A stretch of 46,189 nucleotides of DNA, from NCBI GenBank assembly GCA_964614515.1, contig CAZTPJ010000025.1, positions 1-46,189 of the forward strand, given 5' to 3'. The notes beneath the pieces were generated by a model. It did not search any database. It was not told where the DNA came from and saw nothing but the letters and a program-made list of their open reading frames with translations. Below, one piece after another: positions 8,345 through 16,726 of the stretch. Numbering within the stretch: position 1 is the stretch's first letter; the number at the start of each line of letters is the position of its first letter. The position numbers and the translations under genes were made by a program. The stretch is from CAZTPJ01 sp964614515. Lineage in GTDB: Bacteria > Planctomycetota > Phycisphaerae > Phycisphaerales > UBA1924.

Positions 8345-9655
8345 ATGACCGCACCGCCCACCCACGACCGGCCCGATTCGAAGTCCCCTCACCGCACCGC
8401 CATCATCATCGCCACCGGCGATGAGATCGTTCTCGGCCAGCGATTCGACACCAACTCCGCGTGGCTGGCGAGACACCTCACGGAACTTGGCGTGCTACCC
8501 GTCAAGTTCGCGGGCGTCGGAGATGATCGCGAGCGGCTGTCGAGCGTTCTCATCGCCGCGGCGCACGATGCGGACCTCGTGCTCATCACCGGCGGCCTGG
8601 GACCGACGGATGATGACATGACGCGGTTGGCGCTGGCTGACGCGATGGGCGAAGCGTTGATTGAAGATAAGGCCGCGTTTGGCATGATCCAGGCGTGGTA
8701 TGCGCGTGCGGGTCGAAGCGTGCCCGAGTCGGCGCGCAGCATGAGCATGCGCCCGCCATCAGCGCGCGTGCTGGACAACGCGGTGGGCAGCGCGCCGGGG
8801 CTCGCGGCACGCGTGGGGCGCGCGGATGTTTTCTGCCTGCCAGGACCGCCGGGCGAGATGCGCGACGGCTTTGAGCGACATGTACGCCCGGCGATCCGCC
8901 GTGACCCATCGCGCGCGATCGCCATGCGGGTGCTGCCCACCATCGGGCTCGGCGAATCCGATGTCGCCCAGCGACTCGGCCCGCGCATGGCACGCGATCG
9001 CAACCCGCTCATCGGCACCACCGCCTCATCCGCCGTCGTCACATGCCGCGTGCGATATGAAGGCCCGCCCGATGGCGCCACGGCCGCGTTGGACAACGCC
9101 GAACGCGAAGTCCGCGCAGCGCTTGGCGCGTGTGTGCTGGGCGCGGGTGAACGAACGATCGCGGAGTTTGTCGTTGATCTGCTGCACGAGCGCAGCGCGA
9201 CGCTGGCCGTGGCGGAATCATGCACGGGCGGGCTGCTCGGCGGCGCGATCACGGGCGTAGACGGGTCGTCTGATGTGTTCATCGGTGGTTGGATCACCTA
9301 TGCGAACGCGATGAAGCAGTCGCAGCTTGGCGTGCCGGCGAGCGTGCTGGAGCGCGATGGCGCCGTGAGCCGTGCGTGCGCGGAAGCCATGAGCCGCGGT
9401 GCGCTGCAACACTCCGGCGCGACACACGCCATCGCCATCACAGGCATCGCCGGGCCAACCGGAGGGATGCCCGACAAGCCCGTGGGCACGGTATGGATAT
9501 CCGTGACCGGTCACGACGGCCAGATCGACACGCGGCGATTCGCGTTCGTCGGTGATCGGGAGGCCGTTCGCGTGTGGTCGGTCAACAGCGCGCTGGCGAT
9601 GGTGCGTCTGTCGCTCATCGGAGAGTCGATGCGGCTTCTGCGCCAGGTTGAGTAA
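8345..9655 (+). CDS. cinA: CinA family: MoCF-like domain plus nicotinamide-nucleotide amidase
   Basis: A two-domain CinA protein of 436 residues, the usual size for full-length CinA (about 410-430). The N-terminal MoeA/MogA-like domain starts at TAIIIATGDEIVLGQRFDTN (about 18-37) and has the LITGGLGPTDDDMT loop (about 80-93); in known CinAs it carries ADP-ribose pyrophosphatase activity. The C-terminal CinA domain (about 270-430) has LAVAESCTGGLLGGAITGV and ITGIAGPTGGMPDKPVGTVW, typical of PncC, which deamidates nicotinamide mononucleotide in NAD recycling. ATG chosen; the first ~17 residues are Pro/His-rich and may not be conserved. A palindromic repeat begins at the stop codon. Cytosolic. 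Family call is firm, enzymatic roles come from homologues. Confidence 0.95.
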   Translation: MTAPPTHDRPDSKSPHRTAIIIATGDEIVLGQRFDTNSAWLARHLTELGVLPVKFAGVGDDRERLSSVLIAAAHDADLVLITGGLGPTDDDMTRLALADAMGEALIEDKAAFGMIQAWYARAGRSVPESARSMSMRPPSARVLDNAVGSAPGLAARVGRADVFCLPGPPGEMRDGFERHVRPAIRRDPSRAIAMRVLPTIGLGESDVAQRLGPRMARDRNPLIGTTASSAVVTCRVRYEGPPDGATAALDNAEREVRAALGACVLGAGERTIAEFVVDLLHERSATLAVAESCTGGLLGGAITGVDGSSDVFIGGWITYANAMKQSQLGVPASVLERDGAVSRACAEAMSRGALQHSGATHAIAITGIAGPTGGMPDKPVGTVWISVTGHDGQIDTRRFAFVGDREAVRVWSVNSALAMVRLSLIGESMRLLRQVE

Positions 9656-9813
9656 GAGCCGATCGCGTGAGCGATCGATGTCTTCTCGACTCCTGCAAGC
9701 CAACGGGGGCACGGGCGACTGGCCTGTGCGCAGTGTGGCGCTATTGGCACACGTCCGCCGCTGACTTCGATCGCTTGTGCGATCGGCTCTTTGCGCTTGC
9801 GCGATTGGCTCTT
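9655..9813. repeat. AGAGCCGATCGC palindrome family, one direct and two inverted copies
   Basis: AGAGCCGATCGC-GTGA-GCGATCGA lies at 9655-9678, directly at the cinA stop. Inverted copies end in GGCTCTTT at 9768-9791 and, partly, at 9793-9813. Together they occupy the convergent spacer between cinA and the ureohydrolase gene and could serve as a two-way terminator. Further copies are at 14157, 42830 and 45439. Confidence 0.85.
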
Positions 9814-9818
9814 TGTGA

Positions 9819-10835
9819 TTACTGCGCTGCGCCGCAGAGTTTGTACAGGACGCGTGCGCCGACGTTGGCGTCCCACTCCGGTGCGGATTCGCCCGCGCCG
9901 GGGCCGGGGCACACCTCGACAAGATCAAAGCCCACGACGCGCCGGCCTGACGCCGCCACACGGTGCAGCAGCATCGCGACTTCGCGAAATGACAGACCAC
10001 CCGGCACGGGCGTGCCCGTGTGCGGGCAGAGCGAAGGATCAAGCCCGTCGATGTCGAGCGTGATGTAGACATGCTCGGGCAACCCGGCCAGAATGCGATC
10101 ACACACGATGCCAAAGTGCATCCCGCGCGCCGCCTCGGCGAAGACCTCATCGTCATAGAACGTCGTGATGCGCCCGGCGTGCTGCTCCGCGTATCGCCGT
10201 TCGCCCTCGGCAAAGTCGCGAATGCCCACCTGCACCAGTTTCGACACACCCTTGACTTCGTCCATCACGTTGCGCAGCACCGAGGCGTGCGACCACTTGA
10301 GTCCCTCGTATCGCTCGCGAAGGTCCATGTGCGCATCGATCTGAATCACGCCCAGGCCGGGATGATGCTCCGCGCACGCGAGAATCGCTCCGTATGACAC
10401 GGCATGCTCGCCGCCGACGACACCGGGAATCTTTCCCTCACGAAGCAGGCCCGTGGCCGTGCGATGCACCTTCACGTTCACCTGGCTGCACGCGCTGTCG
10501 ATGTCGGCGACGCGTCTGGCATCCTGCGGCCCCGCGCCGCCGCGCTCAATAATCGGCTCGGCCAGCAGGCGCGTGGTGCGGGAGAGATCCGCGATGCCCT
10601 CATCCTCGTCGATCATGTGGATCCCGCGTTCGTAAATCCGCCCGAAACTCAGGTCGAACAAGTCCACCTGCGCCGAGGCGCGGCGGATCGCGGCCGGACC
10701 CTGGCTCGTGCCGCCGCGATACGACGTGGTCGCGTCGAACGGCACGGGAATGAGCACGATGCGGGCCTCTTCGAGCGTGGTGGGCAGGCCAAAGATGCCC
10801 TCGCCGCTGGCAGCCGCGTCTGGATCAAAGGTCAT
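9819..10835 (-). CDS. speB: Agmatinase-type ureohydrolase
   Basis: Arginase/agmatinase/formiminoglutamase superfamily enzyme (338 residues, normal size), which hydrolyses a guanidino group to release urea using two Mn2+ ions. Metal ligands are all in place: GGEH (His144), DAHMD (Asp167, His169, Asp171) and DIDGLDPS (Asp261, Asp263). The PHTGTPVPGG loop after it (about 271-280) is typical of agmatinases (agmatine to putrescine) rather than arginases. No speA or other polyamine gene is adjacent, so the substrate is inferred from the motif only. The C-terminus converges on cinA across a repeat-filled 163-bp spacer. On the other side the start faces apgM divergently (65 bp), so the two promoters share that gap. 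Confidence 0.88.
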   Translation of the reverse strand: MTFDPDAAASGEGIFGLPTTLEEARIVLIPVPFDATTSYRGGTSQGPAAIRRASAQVDLFDLSFGRIYERGIHMIDEDEGIADLSRTTRLLAEPIIERGGAGPQDARRVADIDSACSQVNVKVHRTATGLLREGKIPGVVGGEHAVSYGAILACAEHHPGLGVIQIDAHMDLRERYEGLKWSHASVLRNVMDEVKGVSKLVQVGIRDFAEGERRYAEQHAGRITTFYDDEVFAEAARGMHFGIVCDRILAGLPEHVYITLDIDGLDPSLCPHTGTPVPGGLSFREVAMLLHRVAASGRRVVGFDLVEVCPGPGAGESAPEWDANVGARVLYKLCGAAQ

Positions 10836-10900
10836 GTCGCTCCCCTGTGTGGGTGGGTTCCGGCCCCCGAGCGTAAAGGCGATTCCTATGCTCTGGTGCG

Positions 10901-12181
10901 ATGAAGTACGCGGTGATTATTCCCTGGGGGGCTGCCGATCTCCCGAGTGAGGATCTCGGCGGGCGCACGCCGCTTCAAGCAGCGCGAATGCCCAGACTTC
11001 GCGAGATCGCGCGGGCGGGTCGTGTGGGTCGCGTGGTGAGTCTGCCTCCCGGGCATCAGCCGAGCGATGCGGCGATGCTGCTGAGTCTGCTCGGGTGCGA
11101 TCCTCGCCGGGAGAATGCTTCGCAAGGTGTGGCGGATGCGACTGCGCTCGGCGTGTCGCTCGCCCCGGGCGAGTGGGCGTTTCGGCTTGATCTTGTCACG
11201 GTGTCGCCGGGTGGGCGCGAGTCGCGACTGATTGATGATGCGGCCCCGGACCTAGGCCCGGCCGAAGCGCACGCGTTGTTCGCCGCCTTGCTCGGATATT
11301 GGCAGCAGCGCGAGCCGGGACTCGCGCGAGGGCTTGAGGTCTATGCCCTTTCGCACGGACGGGCCGTGCTCGTGGATCGCGAGGGGCGCGACTTCGCCAT
11401 GGTGGAAACAACGATGCCGGCGCAGGCGATTGATGAATCATGGCGTACGGCCATGCCCCGCGGCGGCACGGATCGCGAGGCCTCCATGCTTCGACGCCTG
11501 GTGGAACTCTCCGCCGAGTTTCTCGAATCACACGATGTGAACGCCGCGCGAAACGATCAGGGACTCGCCCGCGCCAATCTCGCGTGGATCTGGGGGGGGG
11601 CGACCCCGCCAGGACCGGCTTCGTTCCATGCGCGCTTTGGCGTCAGCGCCGCGATGATCGCGCGACACCACACATCCGTGGGCGCCGCCGCGATGCTTGG
11701 GATCCACTCGATCACGAATCACCCATCGCATGATCTCCCCGGCGGCGCGGCGTTGGCCATCGGCGCGCTGGCGGCGCATGATGTGGTGCTCTGGCATATC
11801 GATCTCGCGGGGCACCTGGATGCGTCCACGCCCGAGGCGAAGGTGCGGGCGCTCGAGGCCGTCGATGCCGAGGCCATCGGTCCCCTGCTCGATCACATGC
11901 GCACGCTTGGCAGCGCCGAGGCGAACCCCGAGGCGCAAGGCTGGCGTATCATGATCGCGCCGGGCCTCGCTATCACGACTGGGGCGGGACGACCGACATT
12001 GGACGTGACCCCCTTCGCGATCGCGGGCGACTGGGTTCGCTCCGTGGTTGAACGGGACATGACGGAGCACGAGGCGGCCGCGAGCGACCTGTGCGTGGAT
12101 CCCGGGCATGAACTCATGGAGTACTTTCTGCACGGCGGTTTGGCGCGGGCGCGGCCCGCGCGGGGGATCAGGCATGGCTGA
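10901..12181 (+). CDS. apgM: ApgM-like phosphoglycerate mutase homologue, metal-site residues degraded
   Basis: 426 residues homologous to archaeal-type cofactor-independent phosphoglycerate mutase (alkaline phosphatase superfamily). Recognisable are MKYAVIIPWGAADLPSEDLG followed by GRTPLQAARMPRL, the Ser region PSDAAMLLSLLGCDP and HIDLAGH (family DEAGH). Several key positions differ. The metal-binding Asp of the family's 'PDGxAD' start is Trp9 (TGG, 10925-10927). The 'GRxPLEA' substrate loop reads ENASQGVADATAL. The 'DHPTP...RTHT' segment near the C-terminus reads APGLAITTGAGRPTLDVTPF, without Asp/His ligands. The enzyme may therefore be inactive or altered. The frame is long and intact, so it is not an obvious pseudogene. 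It overlaps the next gene by 8 bases. Confidence 0.78.
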   Translation: MKYAVIIPWGAADLPSEDLGGRTPLQAARMPRLREIARAGRVGRVVSLPPGHQPSDAAMLLSLLGCDPRRENASQGVADATALGVSLAPGEWAFRLDLVTVSPGGRESRLIDDAAPDLGPAEAHALFAALLGYWQQREPGLARGLEVYALSHGRAVLVDREGRDFAMVETTMPAQAIDESWRTAMPRGGTDREASMLRRLVELSAEFLESHDVNAARNDQGLARANLAWIWGGATPPGPASFHARFGVSAAMIARHHTSVGAAAMLGIHSITNHPSHDLPGGAALAIGALAAHDVVLWHIDLAGHLDASTPEAKVRALEAVDAEAIGPLLDHMRTLGSAEANPEAQGWRIMIAPGLAITTGAGRPTLDVTPFAIAGDWVRSVVERDMTEHEAAASDLCVDPGHELMEYFLHGGLARARPARGIRHG

Positions 12182-12926
12182 ACCGCGTGAGATATACGAC
12201 ATCGAGCCCGATGAGCCGCGCGACCCGGCGAGCGAAGCACCCCCCGCGAACAAGGGGGAAGGAAGCACGCATTCGAGCGGCACGCCTGCACCCAAAGCCG
12301 ACAAGCTCGCCAAGGCCCGCATTGATGCGCCACGTCTTCTCGACGATATCGATGATGACGCGGACCTGACGCACGATCCGGAAGTTGAGGCGGCGCTCCG
12401 TCCGTCCATGGCCGCGCGACTCGGCAAAGCGTTGTCGCTCGAGCCCGCAGCGGGCGACATGCGTCCGGTGTTCGTCAAGGAGGGACTTGGCTCGGCGAAG
12501 GTGTGGGGCATCGCCGGGGGCGTGCTGGCGGTTGGCGCGATCATCGCCGCGGTGGCCACGGCGAACTCCGCGCACGTCTGGCACGGCGTGTTCACGCTCT
12601 ATTCCATCGTATTGCATACGGGCACGGGCATGTTGGCGGTGACAGCCGCGGCGGCGCTGCATGGGCAGCGCCTGGCGTACCTGCCGCTGGCGGCGGCGCG
12701 TGTACTGACGGCGGTGGCCGCGGCCCTGCTCGTCTTTAACCTGCGCATTGAACTGATCGAGGGGACGACGTTCGATCAAGCGCTGATGGCGGTGACGGCG
12801 TATCTCATCGTCATCATGGCGACGTTTCGGCTGTGGGGGACGAAACTCGCGGCGATCCTTGCGTGTCATTTTCTGTTGTGGATGGCATTCGTCGTGGGGT
12901 CGGAAATTCGTGGGATGATTCAGTAG
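12174..12926 (+). CDS. Membrane protein of unknown function, coupled to apgM
   Basis: Not recognised as a named family. 250 residues: an acidic, Pro/Ala-rich and probably disordered N-terminal ~100 residues (EPDEPRDPASEAPPANKGEG; DDIDDDADLTHDPEVE) is followed by about five hydrophobic segments, among them VWGIAGGVLAVGAIIAAVATA, VLTAVAAALLVFNL and LACHFLLWMAFVVGSEI. The ATG at 12174 lies inside the last codons of apgM (8-base overlap), which points to translational coupling and one transcript. galK follows 34 bases downstream in the same direction and may belong to the same operon. No signal peptide or enzyme motif is seen. Confidence 0.7.
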   Translation: MAEPREIYDIEPDEPRDPASEAPPANKGEGSTHSSGTPAPKADKLAKARIDAPRLLDDIDDDADLTHDPEVEAALRPSMAARLGKALSLEPAAGDMRPVFVKEGLGSAKVWGIAGGVLAVGAIIAAVATANSAHVWHGVFTLYSIVLHTGTGMLAVTAAAALHGQRLAYLPLAAARVLTAVAAALLVFNLRIELIEGTTFDQALMAVTAYLIVIMATFRLWGTKLAAILACHFLLWMAFVVGSEIRGMIQ

Positions 12927-12960
12927 CCGGCGCAGCCGGCCGCGGCTTCAAGGTAGTGGG

Positions 12961-14154
12961 ATGCGTGTGGCCCAACCGAATCTCGATGGTCTTGTGTCTC
13001 GGATCCGGGATGGATTCGCGTCGGCGTATGGCGCTGGGCCATCGGTGGTGGCGTGTGCGCCCGGTCGCGTGAACCTGATCGGCGAGCACATCGACTATAA
13101 CGACGGGTTTGTGCTGCCAATGGCGATTGATCGGTGGTGCGTGGTGGCGGCGTCGCCGGGGCGAACGCGCGAGACGCGCGCGACGGTGATCGAGACCAGG
13201 GCGCGCATGACCTTTGACCCGGCCGACGCAGCGTGGAAGTCTCCACACACCTGGCGCGGACAGGGCTGGCGGCCGTATGTCGCAGGCGTGCTCGCGGGGT
13301 ACGCGGATTTGCATCGCGATCATGCGATGCCGCCGCTGGATCTGGCCATCACGGGTGATGTGCCCATCGGCTCGGGGCTGTCGAGTTCGGCGGCGATTGA
13401 GGTCGCGGTCGCCACGGCCGTGGAACAAGTCCTTGATATGTCCCTTGCACCGCGCGAGCGTGCGAAGCTCTGTCAGCGCGCGGAGCATGAGTTCGCGGGC
13501 GTCCCATGCGGGATCATGGATCAACTCGCGTCGGTGCTTGGGCGAGAGGGGCATGCGCTGTTGATTGACTGTCGCACGCTGGATGTCTCGGGCGCGCCGA
13601 TGCCGGACGAAGACGAGGCGGTGGTGGTCGTCACCAACAGCGGCGTACGCCATGATCTGGCGTCGTCAGCGTATGCGGAGCGTCGCGCATCGTGCGAGTC
13701 CGCGGCCGTGGCCCTGGGGATTGAGAGCCTGCGCGACGCGCGTTCGCATGCGTGGCACGGTCCGGGCGCGGAGGCGTTGTCGCACGATCAGCGCGACGCG
13801 GTGCGCCACGTTGTCGGCGAGATCGCGCGAACGCTTGACGCCGCGCGGGCGCTCGAGGCCCGCGACATGCCGCGACTGGGGCGACTCATGCACGAATCGC
13901 ACGTCTCGCTGCGCGATCACTATCGCGTCTCATGCCACGAACTCGACACGCTCGTCGAACTCGCGATGCAGACCCCCGGCGTCTACGGCTCGCGCATGAC
14001 CGGGGCGGGGTTCGGAGGTTGCACGGTGACGCTGTGCCGTCCCACGGCCGTCGATGCGCTGCTGCGCGACGTGCCGTCGCGCTATGCACAGCAGACCGGG
14101 CGCGAGGCGCACGGATTCGTCGTCCGCGCGGTCGATGGCGCCCATGTGATCTGA
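12961..14154 (+). CDS. galK: Galactokinase
   Basis: GHMP-family kinase that phosphorylates galactose at C1 with ATP (Leloir pathway). The galactokinase signature GRVNLIGEHIDYNDGFVLP is at about residues 36-54. The ATP-binding GHMP motif PIGSGLSSSAA is at about 137-147, GVPCGIMDQLAS at about 180-191, and the C-terminal GSRMTGAGFGGC at about 344-355. Length 397 is normal. ATG starts MRVAQPNLDGLV; no strong Shine-Dalgarno is seen. No galT or galE is beside it. A palindromic repeat begins just after the stop. Identification is firm. Confidence 0.96.
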   Translation: MRVAQPNLDGLVSRIRDGFASAYGAGPSVVACAPGRVNLIGEHIDYNDGFVLPMAIDRWCVVAASPGRTRETRATVIETRARMTFDPADAAWKSPHTWRGQGWRPYVAGVLAGYADLHRDHAMPPLDLAITGDVPIGSGLSSSAAIEVAVATAVEQVLDMSLAPRERAKLCQRAEHEFAGVPCGIMDQLASVLGREGHALLIDCRTLDVSGAPMPDEDEAVVVVTNSGVRHDLASSAYAERRASCESAAVALGIESLRDARSHAWHGPGAEALSHDQRDAVRHVVGEIARTLDAARALEARDMPRLGRLMHESHVSLRDHYRVSCHELDTLVELAMQTPGVYGSRMTGAGFGGCTVTLCRPTAVDALLRDVPSRYAQQTGREAHGFVVRAVDGAHVI

Positions 14155-14156
14155 AC

Positions 14157-14180
14157 AGAGCCGACCGCGCGAGCGGTCGA
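14157..14180. repeat. AGAGCCGACCGC palindrome copy after galK
   Basis: A copy of the family at 9655, reading AGAGCCGACCGC-GCGA-GCGGTCGA. Compared with the 9655 copy, T-to-C in the left arm (GATCGC to GACCGC) is matched by A-to-G in the right arm (GCGATC to GCGGTC), so the stem is kept. It sits 2 bases after the galK stop, in the convergent 55-bp spacer. Confidence 0.85.
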
Positions 14181-14209
14181 GTCCCGGAAACCCGTCACAA
14201 TACGTCAGG

Positions 14210-16666
14210 TTACGGCCGCGTCGAGCCGGCATCAGGCGCATCGGCCGCGCCGGTTCGCTCTGCGTATCGCTGGAAGACGCGGCGCACGAGATCGGCGTGA
14301 CGGCGAGGCACGACCTGTTGGTCTATCGCGCGCTCAGCGCCTTCGCGTGCCTCGCGCACGGCCTCGGCCGTCTCGCGACGCGACGTCGCACCGCTGCGAT
14401 CGACGCCCTCATCACTGAACCATCGCGCGACGACGCGCTCGGCCGCATCTGGCGGAATCTCATTCGGCCGGGCATCGAACGTTTCGGTGTCGGGTCGCCA
14501 TGGCGTGCGGGGCGCGGCATCCTGCGCGGGCGGGCGTTCGCGCATCTTCTCGAGCGCCCATCGCTCCATCGCTTCGCGCTCCTGCGGCGAGGCATTCTCG
14601 AGCAGTTCGCGAGCCGTCTCGCGCATGTCTTCCGCCCGACGCTGCGCATCACGCGAACGCGACTGATCGCGCGAGAGACGATCGAGTACCTGTTCGAGAG
14701 ATTCACGTCCTGTGGCCCCTTCGCCGGCCGGACCTTCACGCGCTGACCCTTCGCCTTCCTCGCCTTCGCGCTCGGCGGGCTGAGGCTCTCCCCCCCCCTG
14801 CTGCTCGCCGTCGGCCGCCGGGCGCGCGCCGCCGGGCTGCGTTGATTGATCGCCGGGCTGCGGCGCTGATTGCCCGCCGGGTTGCTGCTGACCGGGCTGG
14901 GGTTGCCGGCCGGGCTGAGCGCCGGGCTGAGGTTGATTGCCCGGTTGCGGCTGTTGGCCGGGTTGCGATTGACCCGGCTGCGTCGCGTCCGGTTGCGTCT
15001 GGCCGGGTTGGGTCTGGCCAGGTTGCGTCGATGGATCGGGCTGTGTGCCGGGTGTGGGCTGTGGCGACGGCTGTGTTTGAGGTTGCTGACCCGGTTGCGG
15101 CGCTGGTTGTTCGCCGGGCTGCGGCGAGGGTTGTTGGCCTGGTTGCTGTGAAGGTTGTTGGCCTGGTTGCTGCGAAGGTTGTTGGCTGGGCTGCTGGGAA
15201 GGATCCTGACCTGGCTGTCGCTGGTCTGGTTGCTGGCCGGGCTGCGGTTGATTCTGCGGTTGTTGATTCTGCGGCTGCTCTTGTGGCTGACGCCCGCGCA
15301 TTTCTTCCGCGAGTCGGCGCATCGAATCCGACACATCGCGCTTGGCATCGCCCGGCCTTTCCTGCTCTTCCCCCCCCTCGGGCCGCTGCGCATCGCGCGG
15401 TGAGGACTCGCCCTCCTGCGATTCCGGACGCGAGCGATCGGGTGGTGATTGCTCGGGTGGTGATTGCTCGGGTGGTGATTGCTCGGGCTGCGCCGCTTCC
15501 GGCGGCGAAGTTTCGGTTTGATTCGCCGGCGGCTGCTCGCGCTGCGCAGGCTGGGGCGGAGTCGGTGAATCAGGCGTTTGCGGCGATTCCGTGGGCCGCG
15601 GAGTTTCGCCGTCGCGCGATGGTTGATCCTGTGCGGGCGGCGGCTGCATGCCGGGTGCGGTGTCGGGCGGCGTTTCGGGCGCGACCGGACTCAGGGCTTC
15701 GGCCAGTCGCTCCAGATCCCTCGCGAGTTCCTCGCGCTGCTGTGGTGAGAGTTCGCGGGCCTGATTCATCAGTTCCCGCGCGGCCTCGCGCGCCTGCTCA
15801 AGGTCGCCGGCTTCCAAAGCCTGCGCGAGGTCGCTCACGCGCGAGTCCTGCACCGAATCGGCCGCACCCTTGGCCGCGCTGGCGATCTCTTCGCTCGTCC
15901 GCGACAACTCGCGCGAGGTTTCGTCGAGACGCTGGGCGATCTCTTCGAGCGATCGCGCCGCGGCGGCCGAGGCCCGCGATGGATCGGCCTTGCCCTCCGC
16001 GAGTTCGCGTTCGAGTTGTTCGATGGCTTCGAGTTCCTCGGCCGTGGCGATCTCGCCGAGCGTCGGCTCGACCGCATCGCGCACGAGGTCCGCGGCTCGC
16101 GCGATTTGCTCGGCCGTGTGGGTCCGTGCCGCGGTGATCGCGAGTTCCTCCGGGCTGGGAGGGCGTTGCCAGGAGATCGCGGGCACGAAGAGCGCCACGG
16201 CCAGCGCGGCGGCCCCGGCGCTGGGCCAGGCGAGCCAAGTCCAGTCCGCCTTGATCGGTGCGAGGGTCCGTGGTCGAATCTCGCGGGCGTGGTCCTCGGC
16301 TTCGTCGATGACTCGTCGCACGAACTCCGCGTCGTGTCCCCGCCCCTCGGGCGAGAGCGCCAACGCCGACGAGAGCCGTTCATGCAGGCCGAGCCGGCGA
16401 TCCAGCCACAGGGCCGTCTCCACCATCGTCGTCCGTCGAAGCGACACGATGAAAAGTCCCGTCGCAAGGCCAAAAGCGCCTGCCACGGCCACCACGATCC
16501 ACGTCGTCCAACCCAGTCCAAGCACCTTGCCCGAGGCGATGAGCAGCAGCGCCGCGAGCATCGCAGCGGCGAGCGTACGCCCGAGCGTCCAGATGGTCGC
16601 GACAAGCATCCGCCTGCGAGCGGTGGCCCGCACGACCTGCCGGGTTGTGTGCGCATCAGTGACCAT
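14210..16666 (-). CDS. DUF4175-like membrane protein with long Gln/Pro/Gly-rich tract
   Basis: 818 residues. Two hydrophobic segments near the N-terminus (LAAAMLAALLLIASGKVLGL; WIVVAVAGAFGLATGLFIV) are followed by LWLDRRLGLHERLSSALAL and a third membrane segment (about 155-172, WPSAGAAALAVALFVPAI). Then come acidic coiled-coil helices (about 195-330), a Pro/Glu/Ser linker, and a Gln/Pro/Gly/Ser tract of dozens of imperfect QPGQ units (about 455-620, nt 14810-15300). A charged helical C-terminus follows (SRDQSRSRDAQRRAEDMRE; RHADLVRRVFQRYAERTG). The layout matches large planctomycete/proteobacterial proteins of the DUF4175 type, often next to MoxR/VWA genes; none is present here. Function unknown. 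It is convergent with galK and divergent from trpD (60 bp between starts). Confidence 0.75.
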   Translation of the reverse strand: MVTDAHTTRQVVRATARRRMLVATIWTLGRTLAAAMLAALLLIASGKVLGLGWTTWIVVAVAGAFGLATGLFIVSLRRTTMVETALWLDRRLGLHERLSSALALSPEGRGHDAEFVRRVIDEAEDHAREIRPRTLAPIKADWTWLAWPSAGAAALAVALFVPAISWQRPPSPEELAITAARTHTAEQIARAADLVRDAVEPTLGEIATAEELEAIEQLERELAEGKADPSRASAAAARSLEEIAQRLDETSRELSRTSEEIASAAKGAADSVQDSRVSDLAQALEAGDLEQAREAARELMNQARELSPQQREELARDLERLAEALSPVAPETPPDTAPGMQPPPAQDQPSRDGETPRPTESPQTPDSPTPPQPAQREQPPANQTETSPPEAAQPEQSPPEQSPPEQSPPDRSRPESQEGESSPRDAQRPEGGEEQERPGDAKRDVSDSMRRLAEEMRGRQPQEQPQNQQPQNQPQPGQQPDQRQPGQDPSQQPSQQPSQQPGQQPSQQPGQQPSPQPGEQPAPQPGQQPQTQPSPQPTPGTQPDPSTQPGQTQPGQTQPDATQPGQSQPGQQPQPGNQPQPGAQPGRQPQPGQQQPGGQSAPQPGDQSTQPGGARPAADGEQQGGGEPQPAEREGEEGEGSAREGPAGEGATGRESLEQVLDRLSRDQSRSRDAQRRAEDMRETARELLENASPQEREAMERWALEKMRERPPAQDAAPRTPWRPDTETFDARPNEIPPDAAERVVARWFSDEGVDRSGATSRRETAEAVREAREGAERAIDQQVVPRRHADLVRRVFQRYAERTGAADAPDAGSTRP

Positions 16667-16726
16667 GAAATATTATAGGGATAAGTCCCCATCGCGGTTG
16701 CCCGGGGGATGAGGTATTGTCCATGA

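Noticed and set aside
9656..9818. Prophage or integron attachment site
   Set aside because: The inverted copies belong to a dispersed palindrome family; no integrase or tRNA is nearby.
14500..16137. 545-codon plus-strand frame in the DUF4175-like gene
   Set aside because: Ala/Arg/Pro/Val shadow of the Gln/Pro tract; the minus-strand protein has membrane segments and charged helices typical of a real gene.
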